Shown here: piece by piece, positions 1 to 7,288 of the stretch
Layout: each line of letters starts with the position of its first letter
Position numbering within the stretch: the first letter of the stretch is position 1
Assembly: GCA_002753155.1 (NCBI GenBank)
Contig: PDZW01000024.1
Location: 1 to 48,375, forward strand
DNA: 48,375 bases
Direction: 5' to 3'
From: Alphaproteobacteria bacterium WMHbin7
GTDB taxonomy: Bacteria; Pseudomonadota; Alphaproteobacteria; Rhodospirillales; WMHbin7
Notes under the pieces: model-generated
What the model was told of the DNA's origin: nothing
Database searches by the model: none
The model's input: the letters and a program-made list of their open reading frames with translations, nothing else
Translations under genes and position numbers: made by a program

Positions 1-1138
1 CCTCGGCATCGATCAGCCCCAGATCGCCGGTGATGAAAAAGCCGTCGGCTCTGAATTCGAGGGCGGTCTTCTCCGGATTGCGCCAATAGCCCTTGCAGAC
101 ATTGGGTCCCTTGACTTCGATCATGCCGGTCTCGCCCTGGGCAAGCTCGATGCCGGTTTCAGGATGCGTGATGCGAAGAGTCACACCTTCGAGGGGAAAG
201 CCCACCGAGCCCGGTCGGCGTTCGCCCTCATAGGGGTTTGACGTATTCATCTGGCATTCGGTCAGGCCGTAGCGTTCCAGGATCGCGTGGCCCGTGCGTT
301 CCCGCCATTCGCCATGCGTCTGAGCCAACAGAGGCGCTGAGCCCGAAATGAACAGGCGCATGTGGTGCGTTGATTGCCTGTTTAGTGAGGGATGCGCCAA
401 CAAGCGCGTGTAGAAGGTGGGGACTCCCATCATTACCGTGGCGTCCTTCATCACATCCAGAACGGCATCGGCATCGAAGCGGGGCAGCAAGATCATCGAA
501 GCACCTGCCACCAGCACAGTATTGATGGCAACGAACAGACCGTGCGCATGATAGATGGGCAGCGCGTGGAGCAGGACGTCACTTTCCGTGAAATGCCAGC
601 AGTCGGCCAGTGTCATTGCGTTCGAGGTCAGATTGCCCAGCGTGATCATGGCGCCCTTCGAGCGCCCGGTGGTGCCTGATGTATAGAGGATGGCCGCCAG
701 ATCGTCGTCGTTCGTCTGACAATTCTCGAAGACGGGGGAAAAACGATCATGCGCCAGCGCGTCGAGAGTCAGCACAACAGGAACCAGTTTTGCCATATCC
801 GCCTGGCACTCGGGGGCTGCGACCATCAGGGCCGGTTCGGCATCCTTGATGAAATAGGTGGTCTCGGCCAGGGTATAGGCGGTGTTGAGGGGCAGATAGA
901 CCGCCCCTATGCGCAGGCAGGCCAGATAGAGAAAAACCGCCTCGGGGCATTTCTCGATCTGAACCGCCACCCGGTCGCCTGGCTTGACGCCCTTGGCTTG
1001 AAGGGCTTGGGCCAGACGGGCGGTTTGGGCGGAAAGATCGCCATAGGTGAAAGAGCGGCCGTCGGGGCTGCGCAGGAACAGCCTATCCTGGCCGTGTGTG
1101 CGCGAAATCAACTGTGAGAGCAGGGGATTTGCGCTCAC
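1..1138 (-). CDS. matB: malonyl-CoA synthetase (malonate-CoA ligase), 3' end cut by window edge
   Basis: AMP-forming acyl-CoA synthetase that would activate malonate with ATP and CoA to malonyl-CoA. Reading from GTG at 1138 off the left edge gives about 379 residues, uninterrupted. The adenylate-forming P-loop YTSGTTGRSKGAM lies at about residues 152-164. It is followed by the stretches LLHALPIYHAHGLF, MMGVPTFYTRLL and ERYGLTE, and the FITGDLG region sits at the edge. The HALPIYHAHGLF, GVPTFYTRL and NTSNPY stretches fit MatB-type ligases better than long-chain fatty acyl-CoA ligases. The GTG start overlaps the TGA stop of the pyruvate carboxylase gene by four bases, so the two are probably translationally coupled. 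Substrate is inferred from family resemblance; another short-chain dicarboxylate is possible. Confidence 0.85.
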   Translation of the reverse strand, partial: MSANPLLSQLISRTHGQDRLFLRSPDGRSFTYGDLSAQTARLAQALQAKGVKPGDRVAVQIEKCPEAVFLYLACLRIGAVYLPLNTAYTLAETTYFIKDAEPALMVAAPECQADMAKLVPVVLTLDALAHDRFSPVFENCQTNDDDLAAILYTSGTTGRSKGAMITLGNLTSNAMTLADCWHFTESDVLLHALPIYHAHGLFVAINTVLVAGASMILLPRFDADAVLDVMKDATVMMGVPTFYTRLLAHPSLNRQSTHHMRLFISGSAPLLAQTHGEWRERTGHAILERYGLTECQMNTSNPYEGERRPGSVGFPLEGVTLRITHPETGIELAQGETGMIEVKGPNVCKGYWRNPEKTALEFRADGFFITGDLGLIDAE

Positions 1139-4100
1139 GCCCCCTCGGCCTGCATGGTGACCAGAAGATCCTTGGCATCCACGGCATCGCCGGAATGGAC
1201 GTGAATCTTGTGAACGACGCCGTCGCATTCGGCCCGGACGGCGGTTTCCATTTTCATGGCCTCGACGGCCAGCAGAATGTCGCCCCGGGCCACTTTCTGG
1301 CCCTTGGTGACGGCCACGCTGACCACCGTTCCCGGCATGGGCGCACCCACTTCCAAAGGATTGTTCTCGGTGGCCTTGGGCCTGGCCTGCTTGATCGGTG
1401 TGCGCGTTCGATCGGCAACGCGCACCGATCTGGGCTGTCCGTTCAGCTCGAAGAAGACGGTGGCCTCGCCCGCTTCGTCGGCCTCGCTTTTGGTGAGATA
1501 GCGCACGATTAGCGCTCGGCCCGGCCCGACATAGATCGAGATTTCCTGATCGGGAATCATGCCATGGAAGAAGACAGGCGTGGGCAGAACGCTGACATCG
1601 CCATAGAGTTTCAGATGTTCGGCATAGTCCATGAACACCTTGGGATACATCAGATAGGAAGCCAGCTCATCATCGCTGATCTGGCGGCCCAGCTTCTGTT
1701 CGATCTCGGCCTTGGTCTTGTCCAGATCGACCGCAGGCAGCACCTCGCCGGGACGCTTGGTAAGCGGCTTTTCGCCTTTCAGCACCTTCTTTTGAAGATC
1801 AGCCGGGAAGCCGCCCACGGGCTGGCCCATATCGCCCCTGAAGAAGGAGACAACGGAATCGGGGAAGGCGATGTCGCGCTCGGGGTCGGCCACCATCTCA
1901 GCTGTCAGGCTGTTGGTGACCATCATCAGGGCCATGTCGCCCACCACCTTTGAGCTGGGTGTTACCTTGACGATGTCGCCGAACAGATGGTTGACGTCGG
2001 CATAGGCCTTGGCGATATCGGGCCAGTGCTTCTCAAGCCCCATCGAGCGGGCCTGTTCCTTGAGATTGGTGAACTGGCCGCCCGGCATTTCGTGAAGATA
2101 GACTTCCGAAGCGCCGGTGGTTTGATGGGCTTCGAAGGCGCCGTAATTCTTGCGCACCTGTTCCCAATAGGCCGAGACAGTGCGAATGGATTCGCTAGAC
2201 AGTCCGCTATCACGCTCGGTGCCGCGCAGGGCTTCGACGATCGAGCCCAAGCAGGGCTGCGAGGTGGTGCCGCTCATGGCGTCCATGGCGGCGTCCACGG
2301 CATCGACACCGGCATCGATGGCCGACAGAATGCTGGCCGCCGCGATGCCGCTGGTGTCGTGCGTATGGAAATGGATGGGTAGGCCGATCTCTTCCCTCAA
2401 GGCCTTGACCAGCACCTTGGCGGCAGCCGGTTTCAACAGCCCCGCCATATCCTTGATGCCCAGGATATGCGCTCCGGCCTTTTCCAGTTCCTTGGCCATG
2501 CCGACATAGTATTTCAGGTCGTACTTGGCGCGCTTGGGATCTTGAATGTCGCCTGTGTAGCAGATGGCCGCCTCGCACAGCTTGCCGCTTTCGCAAACGG
2601 CGTCGATGGCGACGCGCATGTTCTCGACCCAGTTCAGCGAATCGAACACCCGAAAGAGGTCCATACCCTCCTCGGCCGAGCGCTTGACGAAGAACTTGAC
2701 CACATTGTCGGGATAGTTGGTGTAGCCCACGCCATTGGCCGAGCGCAGCAGCATCTGGGTCAGGATATTGGGGGCCAGTGTGCGCAATTCGCGCAGGCGC
2801 TCCCAGGGGTCTTCCTTCAAGAATCGCATGGCGACGTCGAAGGTGGCGCCTCCCCAGCATTCCAGCGACAAAAGACCGGGCAAAAGATGCGCATAGGTGG
2901 GGGCTATGGCGTACATGTCGTGGCTGCGCATGCGGGTCGCCAGCAGCGACTGATGGGCATCGCGCATGGTGGTGTCGGTGATCAACACCCGCTTCTGATC
3001 GCGCATCCACTGGGCAAAGCCCTTGGCGCCCAGCTTTTTGAACATCTCGCGCGTGCCCGCGGGCGGTGGGGCATCGGGCAATTCGGGAACATGCGGGGCG
3101 GCAAAGGATTTGGGCGTTTCGCGGCCCTTGGTCTCGGGATTGCCGTTGACCATGACTTCGCCCACGAAATTCAAAAGGCGCGTGGCGCGGTCTCTGCGCT
3201 TTTGGAAATGGAACAGTTCGGGCGTGTCGTCGATGAAGGTGGTGGTGTAGTCGCCTTCCAGGAAATGCGGATGATTCACCACATTTTCGAGAAAGCGCAG
3301 ATTGGTCTTGACGCCACGCACGCGAAATTCGCGAAGGGCGCGGTCCATGCGAAAGATGGCGTCGGCGGGTTCTTGCGCCCAGGCCGTCACCTTGACCAGC
3401 AGCGAATCGTAATAGCGCGTGATGCGGGCCCCGGAATAGGCCGTTCCGGCATCAAGCCGGATGCCGAAACCGGCGGCGCTGCGATAATTGGTGATCGAGC
3501 CATAGTCGGGCGCGAAATCCTTTTCGGGGTCTTCGGCGGTGACGCGGCATTGCAGGGCGTGGCCGTTCAGCGGAATGTCTTGCTGGCGGGGCAGGCCGCT
3601 GCCGGGCTCGCCGATGCGCATGCCCTCGGCCACCAGAATCTGGGCGCGGATCAGGTCGAAGCCGGTGATGCATTCGGTGACGGTATGTTCGACCTGAATG
3701 CGCGGATTGACTTCGATGAAGTAGAAGGCCTTGGTGTCGGCGTCTTGCAGGAATTCCACCGTGCCCGCATTGCGGTAATTGGCGGTGCGGGCCAGCTTCA
3801 GGGCATAGCCGGTCAGCTCGTCGCGCTGGCTCTGGTCGAAATAGGGCGCCGGAGCCCGCTCGACCACCTTCTGGTGACGGCGCTGCACCGTGCAGTCGCG
3901 TTCATAGAAGTGAACGACATTGCCATGCGCATCGCCCAGAATCTGCACCTCGACATGGCGCGCCTTCTTGACCAGCTTTTCCAGATAGACTTCGTCATTG
4001 CCGAAGGCCGCCTTGGCCTCGCGCCTGGCGGCGGCAACATTCTCTACCAGAATCTCGGCGCGGTCGATGACGCGCATGCCGCGCCCGCCGCCGCCCCAAC

Positions 4101-4599
4101 TGGCCTTGATCATGACCGGATAGCCGACCTTTTCGCCCAGCTTCAGAACCTCGGCGTCGTCATAGGGCAGGGGATCGGTGGCGGGCATGACGGGAATGCC
4201 CGCCTTGATCGCCATCTCGCGGGCCAGCACTTTGTTGCCCAGGGCGCGCATGGTTTCGGGCAGGGGGCCGATGAAGGTCAGGCCGCCTGCGGCGCAGGCT
4301 TCGGCGAAATCAGGGTTCTCGGCCAGAAAGCCATAGCCCGGATGAATGGCCTGAGCGCCGGTCTGATGGGCGATGCGGATGATGTCGTGAATGTCGAGAT
4401 AGGCATCGACTGGCTTCTTGCCCTGGCCTACCAGATAGCTTTCGTCCGCCTTGAAGCGGTGCAGCGAGAAGCGGTCTTCCTGGGAATAGATGGCGACCGT
4501 CTGAATGCCCAGTTCCGAGGCCGCCCGCATGACACGAATGGCAATTTCGCCCCGGTTGGCGATGACGATCTTGCGGATTTGGCCTTGACGGTGCCTCAT
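1135..4599 (-). CDS. pyc: pyruvate carboxylase
   Basis: Single-chain biotin enzyme of 1154 residues, the usual length for the alpha4-type enzyme. It carboxylates pyruvate to oxaloacetate in the cytoplasm, refilling the TCA cycle. Domains in order: biotin carboxylase with ATP-grasp fold (starts RKIVIANRGEIAIRV; glycine-rich KASWGGGGRGMRV; EVNPRIQVEHTVTE), carboxyltransferase (DTTMRDAHQSLLATRMR from about residue 545, metal-binding HFHTHDTSG), and a C-terminal biotinyl domain with the biotinylated lysine in EAMKMET (about K1116). A GGAG sequence precedes the ATG at 4599. The gene leads a two-gene unit with matB. An oxaloacetate decarboxylase is unlikely because biotin carboxylase and carboxyltransferase domains are in one chain. 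Confidence 0.97.
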   Translation of the reverse strand: MRHRQGQIRKIVIANRGEIAIRVMRAASELGIQTVAIYSQEDRFSLHRFKADESYLVGQGKKPVDAYLDIHDIIRIAHQTGAQAIHPGYGFLAENPDFAEACAAGGLTFIGPLPETMRALGNKVLAREMAIKAGIPVMPATDPLPYDDAEVLKLGEKVGYPVMIKASWGGGGRGMRVIDRAEILVENVAAARREAKAAFGNDEVYLEKLVKKARHVEVQILGDAHGNVVHFYERDCTVQRRHQKVVERAPAPYFDQSQRDELTGYALKLARTANYRNAGTVEFLQDADTKAFYFIEVNPRIQVEHTVTECITGFDLIRAQILVAEGMRIGEPGSGLPRQQDIPLNGHALQCRVTAEDPEKDFAPDYGSITNYRSAAGFGIRLDAGTAYSGARITRYYDSLLVKVTAWAQEPADAIFRMDRALREFRVRGVKTNLRFLENVVNHPHFLEGDYTTTFIDDTPELFHFQKRRDRATRLLNFVGEVMVNGNPETKGRETPKSFAAPHVPELPDAPPPAGTREMFKKLGAKGFAQWMRDQKRVLITDTTMRDAHQSLLATRMRSHDMYAIAPTYAHLLPGLLSLECWGGATFDVAMRFLKEDPWERLRELRTLAPNILTQMLLRSANGVGYTNYPDNVVKFFVKRSAEEGMDLFRVFDSLNWVENMRVAIDAVCESGKLCEAAICYTGDIQDPKRAKYDLKYYVGMAKELEKAGAHILGIKDMAGLLKPAAAKVLVKALREEIGLPIHFHTHDTSGIAAASILSAIDAGVDAVDAAMDAMSGTTSQPCLGSIVEALRGTERDSGLSSESIRTVSAYWEQVRKNYGAFEAHQTTGASEVYLHEMPGGQFTNLKEQARSMGLEKHWPDIAKAYADVNHLFGDIVKVTPSSKVVGDMALMMVTNSLTAEMVADPERDIAFPDSVVSFFRGDMGQPVGGFPADLQKKVLKGEKPLTKRPGEVLPAVDLDKTKAEIEQKLGRQISDDELASYLMYPKVFMDYAEHLKLYGDVSVLPTPVFFHGMIPDQEISIYVGPGRALIVRYLTKSEADEAGEATVFFELNGQPRSVRVADRTRTPIKQARPKATENNPLEVGAPMPGTVVSVAVTKGQKVARGDILLAVEAMKMETAVRAECDGVVHKIHVHSGDAVDAKDLLVTMQAEGA

Positions 4600-5067
4600 G
4601 ACATCTCCAGGGCTAAGTTAGCCTGCCCATTCGCTGAAATTAAACTATATTAGCAAGCGCGGAATATGGGGCGAGGGGACAATTGGCGCAACAGAAAAGT
4701 CGGGTAGGGCGTGAAAACCCCTTCACAGCTTGAATTGAGGCCTGATCGTCAGATAACATATTGTTTAATAATGTATTTGTTAATCGTTGCCTTGCCGGGG
4801 ATTGAGCTCGCCCCCACCCTTTGGCTCTGGGAATCGACCTCTTGAAAGCCAATGAACCGATGGCGGGAGGAGATTGGGTATATTCCGACCCGCTTCACGA
4901 CAGGCGGACGCTGCTAGGATGTTCATGAGAAAAATGTCGTCTGAGAGAAGCGTGTAACTGGAAATTCCGCATGCCGGAATTTGTGAGCGCCATTTTAAGC
5001 CTCATGCTGCACGCAAACTGACCAGACAGCGACGAATCGCCGTTCCCGCGATGTTAGGAGAAAAACA
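4600..5067. other. 468-bp intergenic region between pyc and a small membrane protein gene
   Basis: No convincing gene is seen. The part next to pyc is AT-rich with TAATATAG/TTTAAT-like boxes on the minus strand around 4640-4660 that could belong to the pyc promoter, and a second AT-rich patch lies around 4755-4785. A short perfect dyad is present at 4962-4982 (separate entry). A 70-codon open frame at 4640-4852 on the minus strand has no recognisable features and was not called. Confidence 0.5.
4962..4982. repeat. perfect 8-bp dyad around GCATGC
   Basis: AAATTCCG, a five-base centre CATGC, then CGGAATTT. It lies about 85 bp upstream of the small membrane protein gene at 5068. It is not followed by a T tract, so an operator is as plausible as an RNA hairpin. 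No regulator can be named. Confidence 0.45.
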
Positions 5068-5292
5068 ATGGGTAAGCTGATGGCTGCCGGGCTGGTCCTG
5101 GCCGTTCTTGGTGTGCTGGGTCTCGCCATTCCCTATTTCACCGTAAACGAAACCACGGAAGTGGCCAAACTGGGTGATCTGAAAATCGAGACCACGGAAA
5201 GCACGTCGCATTCCATACCGCAGGCCGCCGCTGTCGGCGTTCTGCTGCTGGGCATCGTCTTGCTGGGCGGTGGCTTTTACAGAAGAGCGTAG
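5068..5292 (+). CDS. small two-helix membrane protein (DUF3185-like)
   Basis: 74 residues: a hydrophobic helix at about residues 4-24 (MAAGLVLAVLGVLGLAIPYF), a polar loop rich in Thr and Glu (about 26-48), a second helix (about 51-69) and a short Arg-Arg-Ala tail. This matches the layout of DUF3185-type small inner-membrane proteins, which are often found near CsbD or other stress genes. An AGGAGAAAA sequence just before the ATG is a good ribosome-binding site. It is followed 60 bp later by the csbD-like gene, and the two may be one stress-linked transcript. Biochemical role unknown. Confidence 0.7.
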   Translation: MGKLMAAGLVLAVLGVLGLAIPYFTVNETTEVAKLGDLKIETTESTSHSIPQAAAVGVLLLGIVLLGGGFYRRA

Positions 5293-5306
5293 CGGCAACG
5301 CTACGC
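5287..5306 (+). other. intercistronic hairpin overlapping a stop codon
   Basis: GCGTAGC, loop GGCAAC, GCTACGC: a perfect 7-bp stem that contains the TAG stop of the upstream small gene. No T tract follows, so it may be a weak terminator or a transcript-stabilising structure between the two small genes. Confidence 0.4.
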
Positions 5307-5352
5307 GGCCCCTCCTTCATCAATCTCAGCAACAACTCTAAAGGAATTGAAC

Positions 5353-5535
5353 ATGGACAAGGATCGCATTGCCGGCTCGGCCAAACAGAGCAAAGGCTCC
5401 ATCAAGATTGCGGTGGGCAACGCCCTTGGCGACGCCAAGATGGTCGCCGACGGAGAGAATGACAAGGTCACGGGCAAATTGCAAAACGCCATCGGCGGCG
5501 TCAAGGATGCCGTCAGAGAATCGCTGGAGAAGTAG
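5353..5535 (+). CDS. CsbD-like stress protein
   Basis: 60 residues, hydrophilic and helix-forming, with the CsbD/YjbJ pattern: MDKDRIAGSAKQSKGSIK, then VGNALGD, then GENDKVTGKLQNAIGGVKD. Members are abundant in general stress responses of many bacteria; molecular function is unknown. The start was put at ATG 5353, preceded by AAAGGA, rather than at the TTG six bases upstream. It is followed directly by a strong terminator hairpin, so it ends the transcript. Confidence 0.85.
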   Translation: MDKDRIAGSAKQSKGSIKIAVGNALGDAKMVADGENDKVTGKLQNAIGGVKDAVRESLEK

Positions 5536-5564
5536 GTTCGTTCACAGCATCCCTGTCAGCCAAC

Positions 5565-5591
5565 GAAAAAGGCCCCGCAAGGGGCCGTTTT
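5565..5591. terminator. bidirectional rho-independent terminator
   Basis: GGCCCC, loop GCAA, GGGGCC, with GTTTT on the right and AAAAA on the left. It ends the csbD-like gene on the plus strand and, read on the other strand, lies just after the 3' end of tRNA-Ser with a five-T tail. Confidence 0.85.
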
Positions 5592-5594
5592 CTA

Positions 5595-5684
5595 TGGCGG
5601 AAGGGGTGGGATTCGAACCCACGGTGGTATTGCTACCACGCCGGTTTTCAAGACCGGTGCCTTAAACCGCTCGACCACCCTTCC
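5595..5684 (-). tRNA. tRNA-Ser (anticodon UGA)
   Basis: On the minus strand the acceptor arms are GGAAGGG and CCCTTCC with discriminator G and an encoded CCA. The anticodon arm is CCGGT-CTTGAAA-ACCGG, giving anticodon TGA. There is a long variable arm (GTGGTAGCAATACCAC), as expected for serine tRNAs, and a T arm with GGTTCGAATCC. Length is 90 nt including CCA. Confidence 0.97.
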
Positions 5685-5896
5685 GATGTTTCGGCCCGCC
5701 TGATTTAGCGCAGCCTCCAAGCGAAGTCCATGCCCGGCACATATCAAGCTGAAACGAGCGGTTTTCGATTGCTCACCGGGGGCGGGGGGCGCACATTGCT
5801 TGCAGGCGGGTTTGGCCGAAAGAGTGCTGTAAACCTGAAGAATTACTAGAAATGGTTAGACGCTTCGGGTAAGCACCCTATATATTGTCCCACATA

Positions 5897-5924
5897 TTGA
5901 CAGGTGTAACAAAACTGTCATATT
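5897..5924 (+). promoter_or_regulatory. sigma70-like promoter of the Nudix-DUF47-pit operon
   Basis: A perfect -35 TTGACA (5897-5902), 16-bp spacer and CATATT (5919-5924) as -10. The predicted start of transcription is near 5931, which suits a GTG start at 5969 better than the ATG at 5945. The -35/-10 interval also holds the inverted pair TGACAG/CTGTCA. Confidence 0.6.
5904..5922 (+). promoter_or_regulatory. Pho-box-like sequence overlapping the promoter
   Basis: GTGTAAC, AAAA, CTGTCAT: two 7-bp half-sites in direct orientation 11 bp apart. The right half is a perfect CTGTCAT Pho half-site and the left matches it at four positions. It covers the spacer and -10 region, a position that would block rather than recruit RNA polymerase. 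A PhoB-repressed orfA(DUF47)-pit operon is known from Sinorhizobium meliloti; PhoB binding here is inference. Confidence 0.4.
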
Positions 5925-5968
5925 CAGTCCTCGCCACATGATCGATGCGGCCGGAATCGGGGAAGACC

Positions 5969-6634
5969 GTGAGCAAGCGCCGGAATCTCATTCAATATGC
6001 AACCTTGCCTTACCGCCTTGAGGGTGGCGAGCCCGAGGTGCTGTTGATCACCTCGCGCGAGACCAAACGCTGGATTCTGCCCAAGGGCAATCCCAAGAAG
6101 CACAAGAAGTCCTTCATGGTCGCCGCCGAGGAGGCCTTCGAGGAGGCTGGCGTCAAGGGCAAGATCTCGGAAAAACCCTTTTACACCTTCGATTCCGTCA
6201 AGCGCTTGAAGTCGGGTCGCGAGGTTCCCTGCCGGGTGCGCGTCTTTACGCTCGCGATGAAGAAGGAATTGGCCGCCTGGCCGGAGAAGAACCAGCGCGA
6301 GCGCGCCTGGATGAGCTTTGCCGAGGCGGCGCACAATTCCGGCGAGTCAGGGCTTGTTACCCTGTTTCTCGATCTGGCGGCCGATCCCGATCTGGCTTTG
6401 GAAAAAATCAAGCCCCTCAAGGCGCACCCCAAAACCAAAACCAAGGCTAAAACCAAAGCCAAGCCAAAATTGAAGCTGAAACTCAAGGCCAAGGCCAAGG
6501 GAAAAGCCAAGACAGAAACGAAGGCCAAGCCCAGGCTGAAATTGAAAGCCGGGGCCAAAACGAAAACCAAACCCAAGCCCAAGGCGAAACAAAAAGCCAA
6601 GGCGAAATCGAAATCGAAGAAAGGAGCCAAGTGA
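5969..6634 (+). CDS. Nudix hydrolase with lysine-rich C-terminal tail
   Basis: The first ~140 residues form a Nudix domain like those of alphaproteobacterial DIPP-type (nucleoside or inositol polyphosphate) hydrolases: starts KRRNLIQYATLPYR, then WILPKGNPKKHKKSF and the core EEAFEEAG. In the Nudix box the usual R of REUxEE is E, and the first conserved E is K, while the EE pair is kept. The last ~70 residues are a low-complexity run of Lys alternating with Ala, Thr, Leu and Pro, like histone-H1/AlgP-type tails, which could bind nucleic acid or polyphosphate. GTG 5969 was chosen because GGGGAAG precedes it; ATG 5945 is an alternative. The stop overlaps the next start (TGATG), and the context is phosphate uptake. 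Confidence 0.8.
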   Translation: MSKRRNLIQYATLPYRLEGGEPEVLLITSRETKRWILPKGNPKKHKKSFMVAAEEAFEEAGVKGKISEKPFYTFDSVKRLKSGREVPCRVRVFTLAMKKELAAWPEKNQRERAWMSFAEAAHNSGESGLVTLFLDLAADPDLALEKIKPLKAHPKTKTKAKTKAKPKLKLKLKAKAKGKAKTETKAKPRLKLKAGAKTKTKPKPKAKQKAKAKSKSKKGAK

Positions 6635-7275
6635 TGCGCTTCGTCCGCTTTCTGATGCCCAAGGAAGAGCGCTTCATCGACTATTTCTCCGCCCATGCCG
6701 GCTGTATCGTCACGGCGGCGGGCGCTTTGCGTTCGATGATGAAGGCTAGCAGCTCGGATGAACGAGCGAAATATTTCAAGGAGGTCTGTCGCATCGAGGG
6801 CGAGGCCGACGCCATCGCGCGCGAAACCATGGTGGCTTTGCACCGCGCCTTCATCGCACCCTTCGACCGCTCCGACATTCATGCGCTGTCAACGGGCCTT
6901 GACGATGCCGTCGATCTGATCGAGGAGGTGGCCCAGCATTCCGTGCTCTACCGCGTGGAAAGCTTCAGCCCGATGATGATGGAAATGGGTGCCATGATCG
7001 AGGATGCGGCACACATCCTGACCGAGGCCATTCCGCTCTTGGCCCATATCTCGCGCAATGCCGAACGCATCAACGCGCTGTGCGAGAAGGTGGGGCGTAT
7101 CGAAAGCGAGGCCGATCATGTGCTTCGTCGCGCCCTTTCCGATCTGATCGCGCAGGAACCGCCGCACATCGAATTCATGGGCCGCAAAGAGGTCTACGAA
7201 CTCTTGGAAACCGTGACCGACCGCTGCGACGATGTCTCCGATCTCATGGAAGGCATTCTGCTCGACCATGTGTGA
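6634..7275 (+). CDS. DUF47 family PhoU-like protein, Pit-associated regulator
   Basis: 213 residues, almost all helical, with the DUF47 opening (RFLMPKEERFIDYFSAHAG) and repeated acidic helices (RIEGEADAIARET and RIESEADHVLRR) that bind metal in PhoU-like proteins. DUF47 proteins (OrfA/YkaA/PitR) are encoded with Pit transporters and are thought to modulate them. ATG 6634 overlaps the upstream TGA, and pit follows 13 bases after this gene, so the three genes form one operon. Regulation by phosphate is suggested by the Pho-box-like sequence at the operon promoter. Confidence 0.9.
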   Translation: MRFVRFLMPKEERFIDYFSAHAGCIVTAAGALRSMMKASSSDERAKYFKEVCRIEGEADAIARETMVALHRAFIAPFDRSDIHALSTGLDDAVDLIEEVAQHSVLYRVESFSPMMMEMGAMIEDAAHILTEAIPLLAHISRNAERINALCEKVGRIESEADHVLRRALSDLIAQEPPHIEFMGRKEVYELLETVTDRCDDVSDLMEGILLDHV

Positions 7276-7288
7276 GAGGTAGATCATC

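Noticed and set aside
2467-4653. Long plus-strand open frame of 728 codons across pyruvate carboxylase
   Set aside because: It is antisense to a gene with all expected motifs, has no recognisable domain and owes its length to high GC.
4640-4852. 70-codon minus-strand frame upstream of pyc
   Set aside because: No ribosome-binding site, no recognisable features, and it lies in an AT-rich promoter-like area.
5904-5922. The TGACAG/CTGTCA inverted pair as a hairpin terminator
   Set aside because: It coincides with a good promoter, the loop is large and there is no T tract.
6400-6620. Lysine-rich run as a frameshift or sequencing artefact
   Set aside because: The frame stays open with a stop that overlaps the next gene start exactly, so the coding frame is right.
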